64,000 bases of DNA from Rhodomicrobium vannielii ATCC 17100 (GCF_000166055.1 NC_014664.1:1079927-1143926), one strand, 5' to 3'; positions 43,279 through 52,903 are shown, counted from the first letter of the stretch. Program-made: numbers and translations. The notes: generated by a model from the letters alone, not told the origin.

Positions 43279-43605
43279 TTGGAACTCCATCCTGCCAAAG
43301 CGCTCAAGGTGATCGCGAAATCGCCGATCTACGTCTATCGATACGCGATCTCGCCGATCATCGGGCCGCGTTGCCGCCATCTCCCGACCTGCTCGCAATA
43401 TGCGCTCGACGCCATCGACGTGAATGGCGCGTGGCTCGGCGGCTGGCTGACGCTCGGCCGCATCCTGCGTTGCCACCCGTGGGGCAGTTCAGGCTGCGAT
43501 CCCGCGCCCGATCTCCGCGCTGAAAAGATCCCCTTCTGGGCCCCTTGGCGCGTCTGGCGCTACCGGCGCGCTCGCGCCGCCGCCGATCAGATCGAAACAA
43601 CGTGA
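43279..43605 (+). CDS. yidD: Membrane protein insertion efficiency factor YidD
   Basis: A 108-residue protein starting at TTG four bases after the protease stop. It has the YidD pattern YRYAISPIIGPRCRHLPTCS, then LTLGRILRCHPWGSSGCDP. It supports insertion of inner-membrane proteins through YidC. An amphipathic N-terminal helix is followed by the cysteine-containing core. The TTG is the first start codon in frame that preserves the conserved N-terminal helix. Confidence 0.92.
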   Translation: MELHPAKALKVIAKSPIYVYRYAISPIIGPRCRHLPTCSQYALDAIDVNGAWLGGWLTLGRILRCHPWGSSGCDPAPDLRAEKIPFWAPWRVWRYRRARAAADQIETT

Positions 43606-43788
43606 TCGGTGAAGTCTCTATGGATGTTCGGTTCGTATTGACGTGCAAGCTGATCGTAGCTCTTGCTCGCTGCGGATCAGGTAACCCGCTGATAGCGCCT
43701 GTAAAATTGCCACCACCGCTTTAGCTGGCCATTATCGCTTCCCCCCTATTATCGATTGCATCAAATCGTTCGAAGCGGGGGAACCGTT

Positions 43789-44055
43789 ATGCGTCTCGTC
43801 AAAACCGCGCTCTTCTCCGGCCTTGCCATGGCTTGCGCCGGGGCACTTTCATCGGCCAGCGCCCAGTGCGTTCAGGCCTATACCATCACCACGTTCAACG
43901 GGTCGCCGTGGAACTACCTTTGCGGCGACTGCCCGCCGCCGGTCGTTGTGAAGAAGGTCAAGCCCGCGCCGGGCAAATGCGGTGTCGGCAAGTTCTATCA
44001 AAAAGGAAAATGTATCTCCCCGACCAAGGCCGCCGTGTGGGAAAGGATCCGGTAA
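43789..44055 (+). CDS. Small secreted cysteine-containing protein, function unknown
   Basis: An 88-residue protein with a clear signal peptide (MRLVKTALFSGLAMACAGALSSASA) and a mature part of about 60 residues. The mature part has five cysteines, a CGDCPPP turn and a basic stretch VKKVKPAPGKCGVGKFYQKGKC. Disulfides in the periplasm are likely. I recognise no family. GGGGGAACC precedes the ATG. Confidence 0.6.
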   Translation: MRLVKTALFSGLAMACAGALSSASAQCVQAYTITTFNGSPWNYLCGDCPPPVVVKKVKPAPGKCGVGKFYQKGKCISPTKAAVWERIR

Positions 44056-44451
44056 CGCCAAACGAGCGATGCCGGAATCAGGAGCGCGACCATTCAACGG
44101 GATCGCGCTCCGACTAGCGCGTCGAGCGGGCCGCTCCCGACGACGCAACCCTTTACGGCGACGCCTGTCGAGCGCTCTTGGCGCCACATCATTAACCTTT
44201 CATAAGCGACGCTCTAGATGCCGCCGGAGGCGCGTGCGGGCCTCTTCTCGAAAGCCCTGTCCTTATCAGGCCGAATTTGGCCGCGGGTCCGGCGAAAGGG
44301 CTTTCAAGCGGAGTGCGCTGCTTTGTGCGTGGATCAACCCGACTGCCCCGCTCGCGTCCGCTCAACCAACATCCCGACCTGCGATTAACCCATTTGCCAG
44401 AGTGCCTGAATCCCCACAAGGTCTTATGCTAAGCAAAGATCGAGGTGATCC
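44056..44451. other. Intergenic region before the sensor kinase
   Basis: A 396-base gap. An inverted repeat GGAGCGCGA / TCGCGCTCC at 44081-44111 with a 13-base loop may end transcription of the small secreted gene. The rest probably holds the kinase promoter; GAGGTG at 44442-44447 is the ribosome site of the next gene. I see no other structure. Confidence 0.4.
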
Positions 44452-46593
44452 ATGCAGCCGCAGGCGAAACGCTTCATGTCCGGGATCGAGGAAGAAACGG
44501 TGGCGCTTCCGCGCGATCAGGCAATGCCGTCGCTAGTCGATGAGCTGATGGCATCGTCACGGGATTGCATGGCGTTACTCGACGAAAGCGGCGCTATCCT
44601 CGCGATCAATCCGTGGGCCTGCGAAACGATGACCCTCGGCGCGGCCGAGGGCGTCAAAGGCAAGGCGTGGCGCAGGCTCTGGCCGGACGAAGTTCAGGCC
44701 CAGGCGGACCAATTGCTCGCCGACGCTCGCAGAGGCAAGCGCGCGACCGCGATATTGTTTCATGCATCGGCCAAGGTTCCACCGACCCGAGATAACCACG
44801 CGCCTTCCTGGTGGGCCGTAACGCTCAGCCCCATAAAAGATGCCGCGTGTCCAGCGGCGCGCTTTCTCGTCTTCGCGCAAAGTCTAGGTGGAAGCGCCGC
44901 TTCGCAGACCGAGCTTTCGAGCCTGATCGCGCAGCAACGCGCGACCCTCATAGGTCTCTCACGCCAGCTCGCAGACCAGACCGACCGACTCGCCGAGACC
45001 CGCAAGCAGGTCACCCAATCCGAAAAGCTGACGCTTCTCGGGCAATTCGTCGGCAGTGTGGTGCACGACATCAATAACGTCCTGACGGTCATGGCGAGCG
45101 CCTCGCGATTTCTGCGAAAGGGCGACCCGACGAAAGCTGCGGTGGCACTCGAACATGTCGATGCCGCCATCGCGCGCGGCGCAACGCTCGTGCGTCAGCT
45201 TCTCGATTTCTCGCGAAACGACCCGGCGCCATCGGAAGTCGTCGACATCGACCGTGTCCTTACCGAAGATGCCGATTTGCTGCGCCATCTCGCCGGCCCC
45301 CGCGTAACCATCGATTTCGCTGGCGAGGGGGAAGTTTGGCCTGTGCTCGCATCGCGGGGAAGAGTTCAGGCGGCGGTCTTCAACCTCGTCGCTAATGCAC
45401 GCGATGCGATGCCCGACGGCGGCCGTTTGACAATCGCCATCGCGAATTGCCGCGCCAACGAGAGGCCGCTCGGGCTTGCCGCAAACGACTACGTCATGCT
45501 TTCCATCGCCGACACCGGAAAGGGCATGCCACCGGAGGTTCTAAAGCAGGCGGGCCGACCGTTTTTCACCACGAAAGCCAAGGGCGAAGGCAGCGGGCTA
45601 GGCCTGGCCTCGGCCTTCAGCCTCGCGGAGCAGGCGGGCGGCGGCGTCCGCATCGACAGCACGCCGGGACAGGGCACGCGAGTTTCGCTCTATCTGCCGC
45701 GAGCCGCACTCTCCGACGCGAGATCTTCGACGGATTCGAGGCGTGAGCCCGACCTGCACGGCAACGCCCGCATCCTCGTTGCCGAGGGCGATCGCTCCGC
45801 AAGGGAAGCACTCGCCTCATTGCTGAGAGGGCTGCGATACGCGGTGGCCGAGGCTGGCACACCCGACCAGGCTGCGGCCGAGGCGTTGGCAAACAGGCCG
45901 GATCTCATCGTCTGGTCTTTTGACCCAGCCTCACGCACAAGCTTCGATCTGTTGCAGGCGGCCGAAGGTAGCGCGCCTCCGTGCCTCTACACCGCGACGA
46001 CGAATGCGGCCTTGCATCTTCCCACAGGCGAGACCGTCCTGCGCAAGCCGGTGCCGGAAGATCTTCTTTGCCGCGCGGTGCTTGAAAAGCTCGGGCGCAT
46101 TCCGCCTGCGATTATCCCTGAGGAAGCGCTCAGGCTCGCCGACCGCGTTCGCGAGCGGGTCCGAGGCGCCCGGGTGCGAGCGATCTACGAGCTTTGGCGC
46201 ACGGTTTTCGCAGACAAGGCGCGACTTCCGCTTCTCGCCGAAGCCAGGATTTTCGAGGCGCGCGATGTGGCCGATACCTTTCTCATCGAGGTCATTGGCG
46301 AATGGTCCCGGCCCTCTTTCCGCTTCGTTCGCGTCGGAAGTGCGCTGACCGAAAGATATGGCGCACCACTCGATGGGGTCACTCTTGCCGACGACGAGGC
46401 GGACGCCTTCGGCCCGATCGCCCGCGCCTACAAGAGATGCCTTCAGGGCGTCGCCTATTTTGATTACTCGCGTGTCTCGCTTGGCGACGGCAAATTGACG
46501 CTTTTCGAGAGAATGGTTTTGCCAATTTCTGACGATCAGCTGACTATTACCCATCTTTTCGGCATCGCAACCTTTTGCGACATAGACCCGTGA
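44452..46593 (+). CDS. Hybrid sensor histidine kinase: PAS, HisKA, HATPase, degenerate receiver, PAS_5-like
   Basis: A soluble 713-residue kinase. A PAS domain (about 28-145) precedes the phosphoacceptor helix with LLGQFVGSVVHDINNVLTVM (His205) and an ATPase domain containing NLVANARDAMPDGG, DTGKGMP and GEGSGLGLASAFSLAEQAGG. A receiver-like domain follows (about 435-550, ARILVAEGDRSAREALASLL) in which the expected phospho-Asp position in DLIVWSFD is not aspartate, so it is probably a pseudo-receiver. The C-terminus (about 580-710) resembles the PAS_5 family (FRFVRVGSALTERYGAPLDG). It is followed after ten bases by a photoactive-yellow-protein-like gene, suggesting a light- or redox-signalling pair (inference). 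Confidence 0.85.
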   Translation: MQPQAKRFMSGIEEETVALPRDQAMPSLVDELMASSRDCMALLDESGAILAINPWACETMTLGAAEGVKGKAWRRLWPDEVQAQADQLLADARRGKRATAILFHASAKVPPTRDNHAPSWWAVTLSPIKDAACPAARFLVFAQSLGGSAASQTELSSLIAQQRATLIGLSRQLADQTDRLAETRKQVTQSEKLTLLGQFVGSVVHDINNVLTVMASASRFLRKGDPTKAAVALEHVDAAIARGATLVRQLLDFSRNDPAPSEVVDIDRVLTEDADLLRHLAGPRVTIDFAGEGEVWPVLASRGRVQAAVFNLVANARDAMPDGGRLTIAIANCRANERPLGLAANDYVMLSIADTGKGMPPEVLKQAGRPFFTTKAKGEGSGLGLASAFSLAEQAGGGVRIDSTPGQGTRVSLYLPRAALSDARSSTDSRREPDLHGNARILVAEGDRSAREALASLLRGLRYAVAEAGTPDQAAAEALANRPDLIVWSFDPASRTSFDLLQAAEGSAPPCLYTATTNAALHLPTGETVLRKPVPEDLLCRAVLEKLGRIPPAIIPEEALRLADRVRERVRGARVRAIYELWRTVFADKARLPLLAEARIFEARDVADTFLIEVIGEWSRPSFRFVRVGSALTERYGAPLDGVTLADDEADAFGPIARAYKRCLQGVAYFDYSRVSLGDGKLTLFERMVLPISDDQLTITHLFGIATFCDIDP

Positions 46594-46603
46594 AGGGCAG
46601 CCC

Positions 46604-46984
46604 ATGTCCGTTTCGTTCGCCGATCCGAAGCTAGCCCGGAAGCTCGAAGCGCTTTCCGACGAGGAGCGGCACGACCTCCCCTTCGGCATAATAAAGCTCG
46701 ACAGCAACGGGGTCGTTTCCTTCTTTAGTCGGACGGAGGCTAGGGAATCGGGTTGGAAAAAGCGGCCCGCACTCGGCATCGATTTTTTCGTCGGCATCGC
46801 GCCCTGCATGGCCACGCCCGAGTTCAAGGGACGCATCGAAGAAGCGGCCCGTCACGGTGCGGTTGATATCGAACTCGGCTGGGTCGGCGATTTCGACGAT
46901 CCGAATGGCGAAATGACCGTGCGCATTCAATCGGCGGCGGATGGCGGCATCTGGATTTGCCTCGACCGACCGGATCAAGGCTAA
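46604..46984 (+). CDS. Photoactive yellow protein (PYP)-like PAS protein
   Basis: A 126-residue single-domain PAS protein, the length of Halorhodospira PYP (125). It aligns over its whole length from memory: MSVSFADPKLARKLEAL matches the PYP N-cap, then LPFGIIKLDSNG, then FFVGIAPCMATPEFKGR. The chromophore cysteine of PYP (Cys69) is present as Cys68, and the buried Glu46 is present as Glu45. Other chromophore-pocket residues differ: Tyr42 is Phe41, Thr50 is Ser49, Arg52 is Trp51 and Tyr94 is Trp93. It lies ten bases behind a histidine kinase gene with its own ribosome site AGGGCAG. Light sensing through p-coumarate is possible but not shown; no chromophore-synthesis gene is in the window. Confidence 0.75.
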   Translation: MSVSFADPKLARKLEALSDEERHDLPFGIIKLDSNGVVSFFSRTEARESGWKKRPALGIDFFVGIAPCMATPEFKGRIEEAARHGAVDIELGWVGDFDDPNGEMTVRIQSAADGGIWICLDRPDQG

Positions 46985-47334
46985 CCCTCGCCGGAAATCG
47001 CGCGCGTATCCGCCCACCCTCCTCCGCCTTCGCAGCGGCCTGCGCGGACGCGCACCGAGCGGCCTCTCCTCCCCACTTGTTCCACATCGTAATATCAGTC
47101 GGTTTCCACAGAAAAAGATCGGGACGCGCTGTTCTCTTCCGCTGGAGAGAAATACGGTAGCCACAACTAGTGGTCAGACTCCGATTGCAGCACGCTCGCG
47201 AGCAGATGTTGGAATCCCAACCACTAGCAAATCCCGGGTTTCCAGTGGAGCCTTTGAATTTGACGATTGAGCGAGAGGCTGACAGCAACCGGGACTCAGA
47301 TGTCAAACTCGCCCCACCAGGGGTGGAGCGCCGC
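46985..47334. other. Intergenic region after the PYP-like gene
   Basis: A 350-base stretch. The acyltransferase frame stays open back to 47170, but that part lacks family-like sequence, and GTGGAGCG lies right before the ATG at 47335. No repeat or RNA was seen. Confidence 0.35.
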
Positions 47335-49437
47335 ATGATCAATTATCGCCCGGAGGTGGACGGCCTTCGCGCCGTTGCCATCGCGTCCGTGGTTCTGTTC
47401 CACACCGGAAGCCCCGTCTTCGCGGGCGGCTATGTCGGCGTGGACATCTTCTTCGTCATCTCCGGCTATCTCATCACGTCCATCATGTTGAAGGCGCGAA
47501 ACGAGGGCGGATTCTCCTATCTCGACTTCTACGCCCGCCGTGCCCGGCGCATCCTGCCGGCATTATTCGCGATGCTGGCGCTTGTGTCGGGGGCGTGCCT
47601 TCTGCTTTTGGCGACGAACGACCTCGCGAGCTACGGGAACGTGCTGGCCTATACGGTGCTGTTCGCAGCAAACATCCGCCTCATGGGGAGCATGTCCTAT
47701 TTCCATCCCGATTCGCAGCAAAACCCGCTGCTGCACATGTGGTCTCTTGCGGTCGAGGAGCAGTTCTACATCCTCTGGCCGACGCTCCTGCTCGGCGTCC
47801 TCGCCTTGATAAGCGCGCGGCGGGCGAAGGTGCTGTTCGTGGCGCTCGCCGTGGGCTCGCTGATCGTCTCGGAAATCCACATGGTCCTGCGGCCGGAATT
47901 CGCCTTCTATCAGCTCCCCTCGCGCGGCTGGGAGCTTCTCGCGGGCGCGTTGCTCGCCGTGGGCATCGCTCCGCCCATCCGCTCGCACAAGCTCGCAGAA
48001 GCTGTGTCCCTCACCGGCCTCTCGCTCATGATCGCGCCGGTCTTGTTCTACGACAAGACGACATCGTTCCCCGGCTTGGCGGCTCTGCCCCCGGTGCTCG
48101 GCTGCGCCTTCGTAATCTGGGCCGAGACGGGACGCCGGACGCGCTTCGGATCGCTGCTGCGTCTGAAGCCCGTCGTGTTCCTCGGCCTCATTTCCTATTC
48201 GCTATATCTTTGGCACTGGCCGGTGTTCGCGCTCACCAAATATGTGATGATCCGCGAGCCGACACACGCCGAGAGCGCCCTCCTCGTCGCGCTGGCGGTG
48301 CTGGCGGGTTGGGCCTCGTGGCGTTTTGTCGAGCGCCCGTTCAGGCATCGCCCCGCGTCCGCCGCGACTTCCGTTGGCCGGGAGCGGTCTGGGCCGAGAG
48401 TTTTTGCGCTGCCATTCACCCTGCCCGCTTATGGCGCGGGGGCGTTTGCGGCCGTTCTCGTCGCCACCGGAGCCTATTTTCAGCTGTCGGGCGGGGCCAG
48501 TTGGCGCTTCTCGCCCGACCTGATCGAAAAGCTGGACGCCGCCTTCCTCGCGCCCCCGATGTCTTGTGCGAGATCCGCGGAAATCGCGCCGGGGCTTGAG
48601 AAATGCGAGACGGGCCGTCTCGACGGTGGCACCAAGAACGATGTCGTGATGTGGGGTGATTCTCACGCGCGGCATTATCAAGCGCTCATCGCCGCCGTAT
48701 ACGGGGACACCACGACGCTTTACCGGCCGCGCTGCACGCCCGTTGCGGGCGTCTATCTCACTTTCGAACGGCGCAATGCCGACGTCTTGCAGTGCTTCGA
48801 GCAGAAAGCCGCCGTGCTCGCCGATCTCGTGCAAAAAAGACCGCGGGTCGTCATCCTCGCCGGGCGCTGGGGTTTTGCGGAAACCGCGACCGCTACGCGC
48901 ACCCTTTACGAAAGGCCGGACATGCGCCGGTCGCGCGATGTCTTCGCCGCAGCGCTGCGCGAAACGGTTTCGCGGCTTACCGATGCGGGCATCAAGGTGG
49001 TGCTTATGGCTCAAGTGCCGGAGATCCGCGTGCCGACAAGCCACTGTCTCGGCGTCTACAAACATGTTTTCGGCTGGACGGACTGCTATTTCGTGTCGCG
49101 CAACGACTATGTCGCCCAATTCGGCTGGACGAACGATCTCCTGCGATCCATCGCCGACGACACTCCCAACGTAGCGGTTTTCTGGCCCGCAGAGTCCCTG
49201 TGCGAGGGCGATGTGTGTCGACCGGTACGCGACGGCAAGCACCTCTATTCCGATAATAACCATCTGACGGCGGAAGGCGCGCTATCGCTCGTGAGCGCCT
49301 ACAGGTCGACGGTCCCGGCGGCGTTTCTTCCTTTACCCGAGCCGCGGTCGGTCGACAGCGCGTGGGCTCCCTCTCCGATGGAGACGGGCAATCTCGCGGC
49401 CAGCACCTTCCAACCCGAGGGAGGCGCTTCCCGATAG
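47335..49437 (+). CDS. OafA/YrhL-type acyltransferase with SGNH domain
   Basis: A 700-residue membrane acyltransferase. It begins INYRPEVDGLRAVAIASVVLFH and has VGVDIFFVISGYLITSIML and HMWSLAVEEQFYILWP, the motifs of the acyltransferase-3 family, with about ten membrane helices to residue 400. The periplasmic SGNH part starts at DVVMWGDSHARHYQ and ends with DNNHLTAEGA, giving the Ser and Asp/His of the esterase-like fold. Such proteins O-acetylate surface polysaccharides or lipopolysaccharide. The start is uncertain by up to 55 codons. Confidence 0.9.
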   Translation: MINYRPEVDGLRAVAIASVVLFHTGSPVFAGGYVGVDIFFVISGYLITSIMLKARNEGGFSYLDFYARRARRILPALFAMLALVSGACLLLLATNDLASYGNVLAYTVLFAANIRLMGSMSYFHPDSQQNPLLHMWSLAVEEQFYILWPTLLLGVLALISARRAKVLFVALAVGSLIVSEIHMVLRPEFAFYQLPSRGWELLAGALLAVGIAPPIRSHKLAEAVSLTGLSLMIAPVLFYDKTTSFPGLAALPPVLGCAFVIWAETGRRTRFGSLLRLKPVVFLGLISYSLYLWHWPVFALTKYVMIREPTHAESALLVALAVLAGWASWRFVERPFRHRPASAATSVGRERSGPRVFALPFTLPAYGAGAFAAVLVATGAYFQLSGGASWRFSPDLIEKLDAAFLAPPMSCARSAEIAPGLEKCETGRLDGGTKNDVVMWGDSHARHYQALIAAVYGDTTTLYRPRCTPVAGVYLTFERRNADVLQCFEQKAAVLADLVQKRPRVVILAGRWGFAETATATRTLYERPDMRRSRDVFAAALRETVSRLTDAGIKVVLMAQVPEIRVPTSHCLGVYKHVFGWTDCYFVSRNDYVAQFGWTNDLLRSIADDTPNVAVFWPAESLCEGDVCRPVRDGKHLYSDNNHLTAEGALSLVSAYRSTVPAAFLPLPEPRSVDSAWAPSPMETGNLAASTFQPEGGASR

Positions 49438-49462
49438 AGCGGCGGCGATGGGCGCGACAGCC

Positions 49463-50731
49463 TCAGGCCGAAAGCCTCTCGACCATAGTCTCCACGCCGA
49501 AAAGGAACATCCCCGAGCCGCCGATGAGGATATGCGAGACGGTCGCCGCCATCAGCGAGTTCGTCCGGGCGAAGATCCAGCCCCACAAGATGCCGGGCAG
49601 GAACGCGGCGAGCGCGAAGGCGAGACTGATATGCGCGTGAGCCGCCGCAAACACGAGGTTTGATGCCAGGATCGACGCCCAGCGGCGCTTCAATTCGCTG
49701 CCATGAAGGAAGGCGTAGAGCGGCGCCTGAATGCCGGAGCGCGCCACGAACTCCTGCATCGGGGTCAGCAACAGATAGACCGCGAGCGCGACCCAGTACC
49801 ACGCCGAATTCGTCCCAAGGTGCCCTTCCATCTGGACGTCAGCGCCGTCGATCAGCGACACGTCCGCAAAGCTTTGGGTGGTATGGATCAGCACCCACTT
49901 CACCGCGAGGAAGAACAGGATGAACAGCAGCGACATGCGTAGCGAGTAAGCTAATGCAGGACGCCAGTTGCGCAGTTGGAGCCCGAAGAAGCTCAAAGGA
50001 AAACCGCTTGTCGCGATGATTGGGATGAAGGACAGGCTGAACAGCAGGATGATCAGCGGAGAAAGCGCGAAATTCGCGTGCGCCACACTCTTGAAGGCGG
50101 GCAGAAAGCTGAGCGTCAGCGTGTAGAACGACAGAAGACACAAGGTGGTGACGACGATGTGTCCGACGCCGTTGCGGTAGGCGGAGAATTCGTTTTCGAG
50201 CTGAAGGGTGTTCACGCGCAAGGTCACCGAGTCGTCGGCGTGCCGGGCGATGCGATGGCGAAGCTTGCTTGTTACGATCTCCCTGAGCCGCCTTGTGGTG
50301 CGTCGGCGGGCCGAACCGCTGAGGTCGAGCACCGCGACCGTCGCCTCAACCGTCGCCGTGAACGTCAACGCGCTCGGCTTTCCGTCAACAAAAGACAGTT
50401 CGCCGAAGATGTCGCCGCGGCGCATCAGGCCGATCTCGTAGGATGTCGGCAGCCCTTCGATGGGCGAAAGCCCGAGTTTCGTGGCCGCCACCTGCCCTTC
50501 GATGACGATGAAGATTTTTCCGGGGTTTCTTTGCCCCTCGGACAGGATTTCGCGTCCGGTCTTGAAGCGCTTATACTTGATATGCGGGAGGATGATCCTG
50601 ATCTGCTGCCGCGTAAGGCTGGAAAACAGAGGGTTTCTGGGAATCTCGATAGAGTTGTTTCTTACCCTCGCGTGAAGGCGAGGCAGAGCCGGGGCGGCCA
50701 GAGTGTTTGCCAATTCAACCATATGTTCCAA
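49463..50731 (-). CDS. Cyclic-nucleotide-binding domain fused to CPBP-type membrane protease
   Basis: A 422-residue protein in two parts. Residues about 35-150 form a cNMP-binding fold (FKTGREILSEGQRNPGKIFIVIEGQVA and GDIFGELSFVDGKPSALTFTATVEATV). From about 190 onward there are six or seven membrane helices with the CPBP/CAAX protease motifs QEFVAR, FAAAH and SHILIGG. The first motif usually reads EExxxR; here the first Glu is Gln, so activity is uncertain. The second motif FxxxH is intact. Nothing next to it suggests a substrate. It converges with the acyltransferase gene. Confidence 0.8.
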   Translation of the reverse strand: MEHMVELANTLAAPALPRLHARVRNNSIEIPRNPLFSSLTRQQIRIILPHIKYKRFKTGREILSEGQRNPGKIFIVIEGQVAATKLGLSPIEGLPTSYEIGLMRRGDIFGELSFVDGKPSALTFTATVEATVAVLDLSGSARRRTTRRLREIVTSKLRHRIARHADDSVTLRVNTLQLENEFSAYRNGVGHIVVTTLCLLSFYTLTLSFLPAFKSVAHANFALSPLIILLFSLSFIPIIATSGFPLSFFGLQLRNWRPALAYSLRMSLLFILFFLAVKWVLIHTTQSFADVSLIDGADVQMEGHLGTNSAWYWVALAVYLLLTPMQEFVARSGIQAPLYAFLHGSELKRRWASILASNLVFAAAHAHISLAFALAAFLPGILWGWIFARTNSLMAATVSHILIGGSGMFLFGVETMVERLSA

Positions 50732-50934
50732 AAACCGTTCTTCAGGTCCAGCTTATCGTTTTTCTCCAGTGTATGCTCTTCAAAACCACGTAATGATAAA
50801 ACGATCCCGATGCGCATGCCTGTTATGCTTTCGTATGCTACCAAGAGTAGCTGAATCGGAAGCGCTTCGCGTTTCACATTTCATTACAATTGGACACGTT
50901 GACGCTGCGGCCAAGATGGAGCAGCGCGCACAAA

Positions 50935-50958
50935 AAAGGCCGGGAATGCCCGGCCTTT
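50935..50958 (-). terminator. Rho-independent terminator of thrS
   Basis: A ten-base perfect stem AAAGGCCGGG / CCCGGCCTTT has a four-base loop, flanked on the thrS-distal side by further A residues that give a U run on the minus strand. It starts 23 bases after the thrS stop. Confidence 0.85.
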
Positions 50959-50980
50959 CGCTCAGTTCTTGTTGCCGACG

Positions 50981-52903
50981 CTACCGGCGCAGATCCGGCG
51001 GCACCGCCTCCGTCGCGATCCGCGCGATTGCCTCGTCGAGCGACAGCGTCTCCTGCGCCTGACTGCCGAGCCTGCGCACCGAAACGGTCCGCTCCTCCGC
51101 CTCGCGCTTGCCGACGACGAACATCACCGGCACCTTCGCGAGGCTGTGCTCACGCACCTTGTAGTTGATCTTCTCGTTGCGAAGATCGGTCTCGGCACGG
51201 ACGCCCGCCGCAACCAACGCCGCCTCGACCTCGCCCGCATAGGCATCGGCGTCGGAAACGATGGTCGCCACCATCGTCTGCACCGGCGAGAGCCACAGCG
51301 GCAGGTGCCCGGCGTAGTTCTCGATCAGGATGCCGATGAAGCGCTCCAGACTGCCGAACAGCGCGCGGTGGATCATCACCGGCGTATGCTTCGCGCCGTC
51401 CTCGCCGATGTAAAACGCGCCGAGCCGCACCGGCAGGTTGAAGTCGAGCTGGATCGTGCCGCACTGCCATTCGCGGCCGATGGCGTCGCGCAGCGTATAT
51501 TCGAGCTTCGGCCCATAGAACGCGCCTTCGCCGGGGTTGAGCGTATAAGGCTCGCCCGCGGCTTCCACGGCGGCTTTCAGCGCCGCTTCGGCCTTGTCCC
51601 ACACCTCATCGGAGCCGACGCGCTTCTCGGGCCGCGTCGATAGCTTGATGACGACGTCCTCGAAGCCGAAGTCGCGATAGATCGACAGCAGGAGGCTGTT
51701 CAGATGCACGCATTCTTCCGTGATCTGCTCCGGCGTGCAGAAGATGTGCGCGTCGTCCTGCGTGAAGTGGCGCACGCGCATGATGCCGTGGAGCGCGCCC
51801 GACGGCTCGTAGCGGTGCACCTTGCCGAACTCCGCGATGCGCAGCGGCAGGTCGCGATAGCTCTTCAGCCCGTTCTTGAAGATCTGGATGTGGCCGGGGC
51901 AGTTCATCGGCTTGCAGCAGAACACGCGCTCGTCGGGCGTCTCGGTGACGAACATGTTCTCGCCGAACTTTTCCCAGTGGCCGGATTGCTCCCAGAGCTT
52001 CCGTTCCATCATGTCGGGCGAGTTCACCTCGACATGGCCGCTCGCATGCTGGCGGCGACGCATGAACGCGATGAGCGCCTGGAACACCGTCCAGCCCTTC
52101 GGGTGCCAGAACACCGAACCCGGCGCTTCCTCCTGAAGGTGGAACAGATCCATCTCGCGTCCGAGGCGGCGATGATCGCGCTTCTCGGCTTCCTCAAGCA
52201 TGGTGAGATAAGACTTGAGCTGCTCGTCGCTCGCCCATGCGGTGCCGTAGATGCGCTGGAGCTGCTCGCGGTTCGAGTCGCCGCGCCAATAGCTGCCGGC
52301 GAGGCGCATCAGCTTGAACGCCTTGCCGACCTTGCCGGTGGAGGGCAGATGCGGGCCGCGGCACAGGTCGAGCCAATCGCCCTGGCGGTAGATCTTGAGA
52401 TCCTGCCCCTCGGGGATGGCGTCGATCAGTTCGACCTTGAAGCCCTCGCCTTCCGCCGCGAAGAAGTCCTGCGCCTTGGCACGCGACCACACTTCCTTCA
52501 CGAAGGGCTTATCGGCCGCGATGATCTCGCGCATCTTCTCCTCGATCTTGGCGAGGTCGTCGGGCGTGAAGCTCTCGGCGCGGTAAAAATCGTAATAGAA
52601 GCCGTTCTCGATGACGGGGCCGATGGTGACCTGCGTGCCGGGGAAAAGCTCCTGCACGGCCTCGGCCATCACATGGGCGGCGTCGTGGCGGATGAGTTCC
52701 AGCGCTTCGGGGTCGTCGCGGGTCACGATCCTGACGCGCGCGTCGGTCGCGATCGGGTCAGCGAGGTCCGCGAGCTGCCCGTCGAGGACGACCGCGACGG
52801 CCTTTTTCGCCAGCGATTTCGAGATGGATGCGGCAAGTTCCGCGCCTGTGATGGCGGCGTCGAATGAACGTGCGGAACCGTCTGGGAAAGTCAGTGTAAT
52901 CAT
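50981..52903 (-). CDS. thrS: Threonine--tRNA ligase
   Basis: A 640-residue class II synthetase, the normal length. It has an N-terminal TGS domain ([15 protein letters not shown]), the editing domain with [17 protein letters not shown], and the catalytic core with motif 2 ([21 protein letters not shown] shortened here) and motif 3 ([17 protein letters not shown]). The anticodon-binding domain with PLWLSPVQ ends the protein. The zinc-binding cysteine lies in [12 protein letters not shown]. Confidence 0.97.
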   Translation of the reverse strand: MITLTFPDGSARSFDAAITGAELAASISKSLAKKAVAVVLDGQLADLADPIATDARVRIVTRDDPEALELIRHDAAHVMAEAVQELFPGTQVTIGPVIENGFYYDFYRAESFTPDDLAKIEEKMREIIAADKPFVKEVWSRAKAQDFFAAEGEGFKVELIDAIPEGQDLKIYRQGDWLDLCRGPHLPSTGKVGKAFKLMRLAGSYWRGDSNREQLQRIYGTAWASDEQLKSYLTMLEEAEKRDHRRLGREMDLFHLQEEAPGSVFWHPKGWTVFQALIAFMRRRQHASGHVEVNSPDMMERKLWEQSGHWEKFGENMFVTETPDERVFCCKPMNCPGHIQIFKNGLKSYRDLPLRIAEFGKVHRYEPSGALHGIMRVRHFTQDDAHIFCTPEQITEECVHLNSLLLSIYRDFGFEDVVIKLSTRPEKRVGSDEVWDKAEAALKAAVEAAGEPYTLNPGEGAFYGPKLEYTLRDAIGREWQCGTIQLDFNLPVRLGAFYIGEDGAKHTPVMIHRALFGSLERFIGILIENYAGHLPLWLSPVQTMVATIVSDADAYAGEVEAALVAAGVRAETDLRNEKINYKVREHSLAKVPVMFVVGKREAEERTVSVRRLGSQAQETLSLDEAIARIATEAVPPDLRR

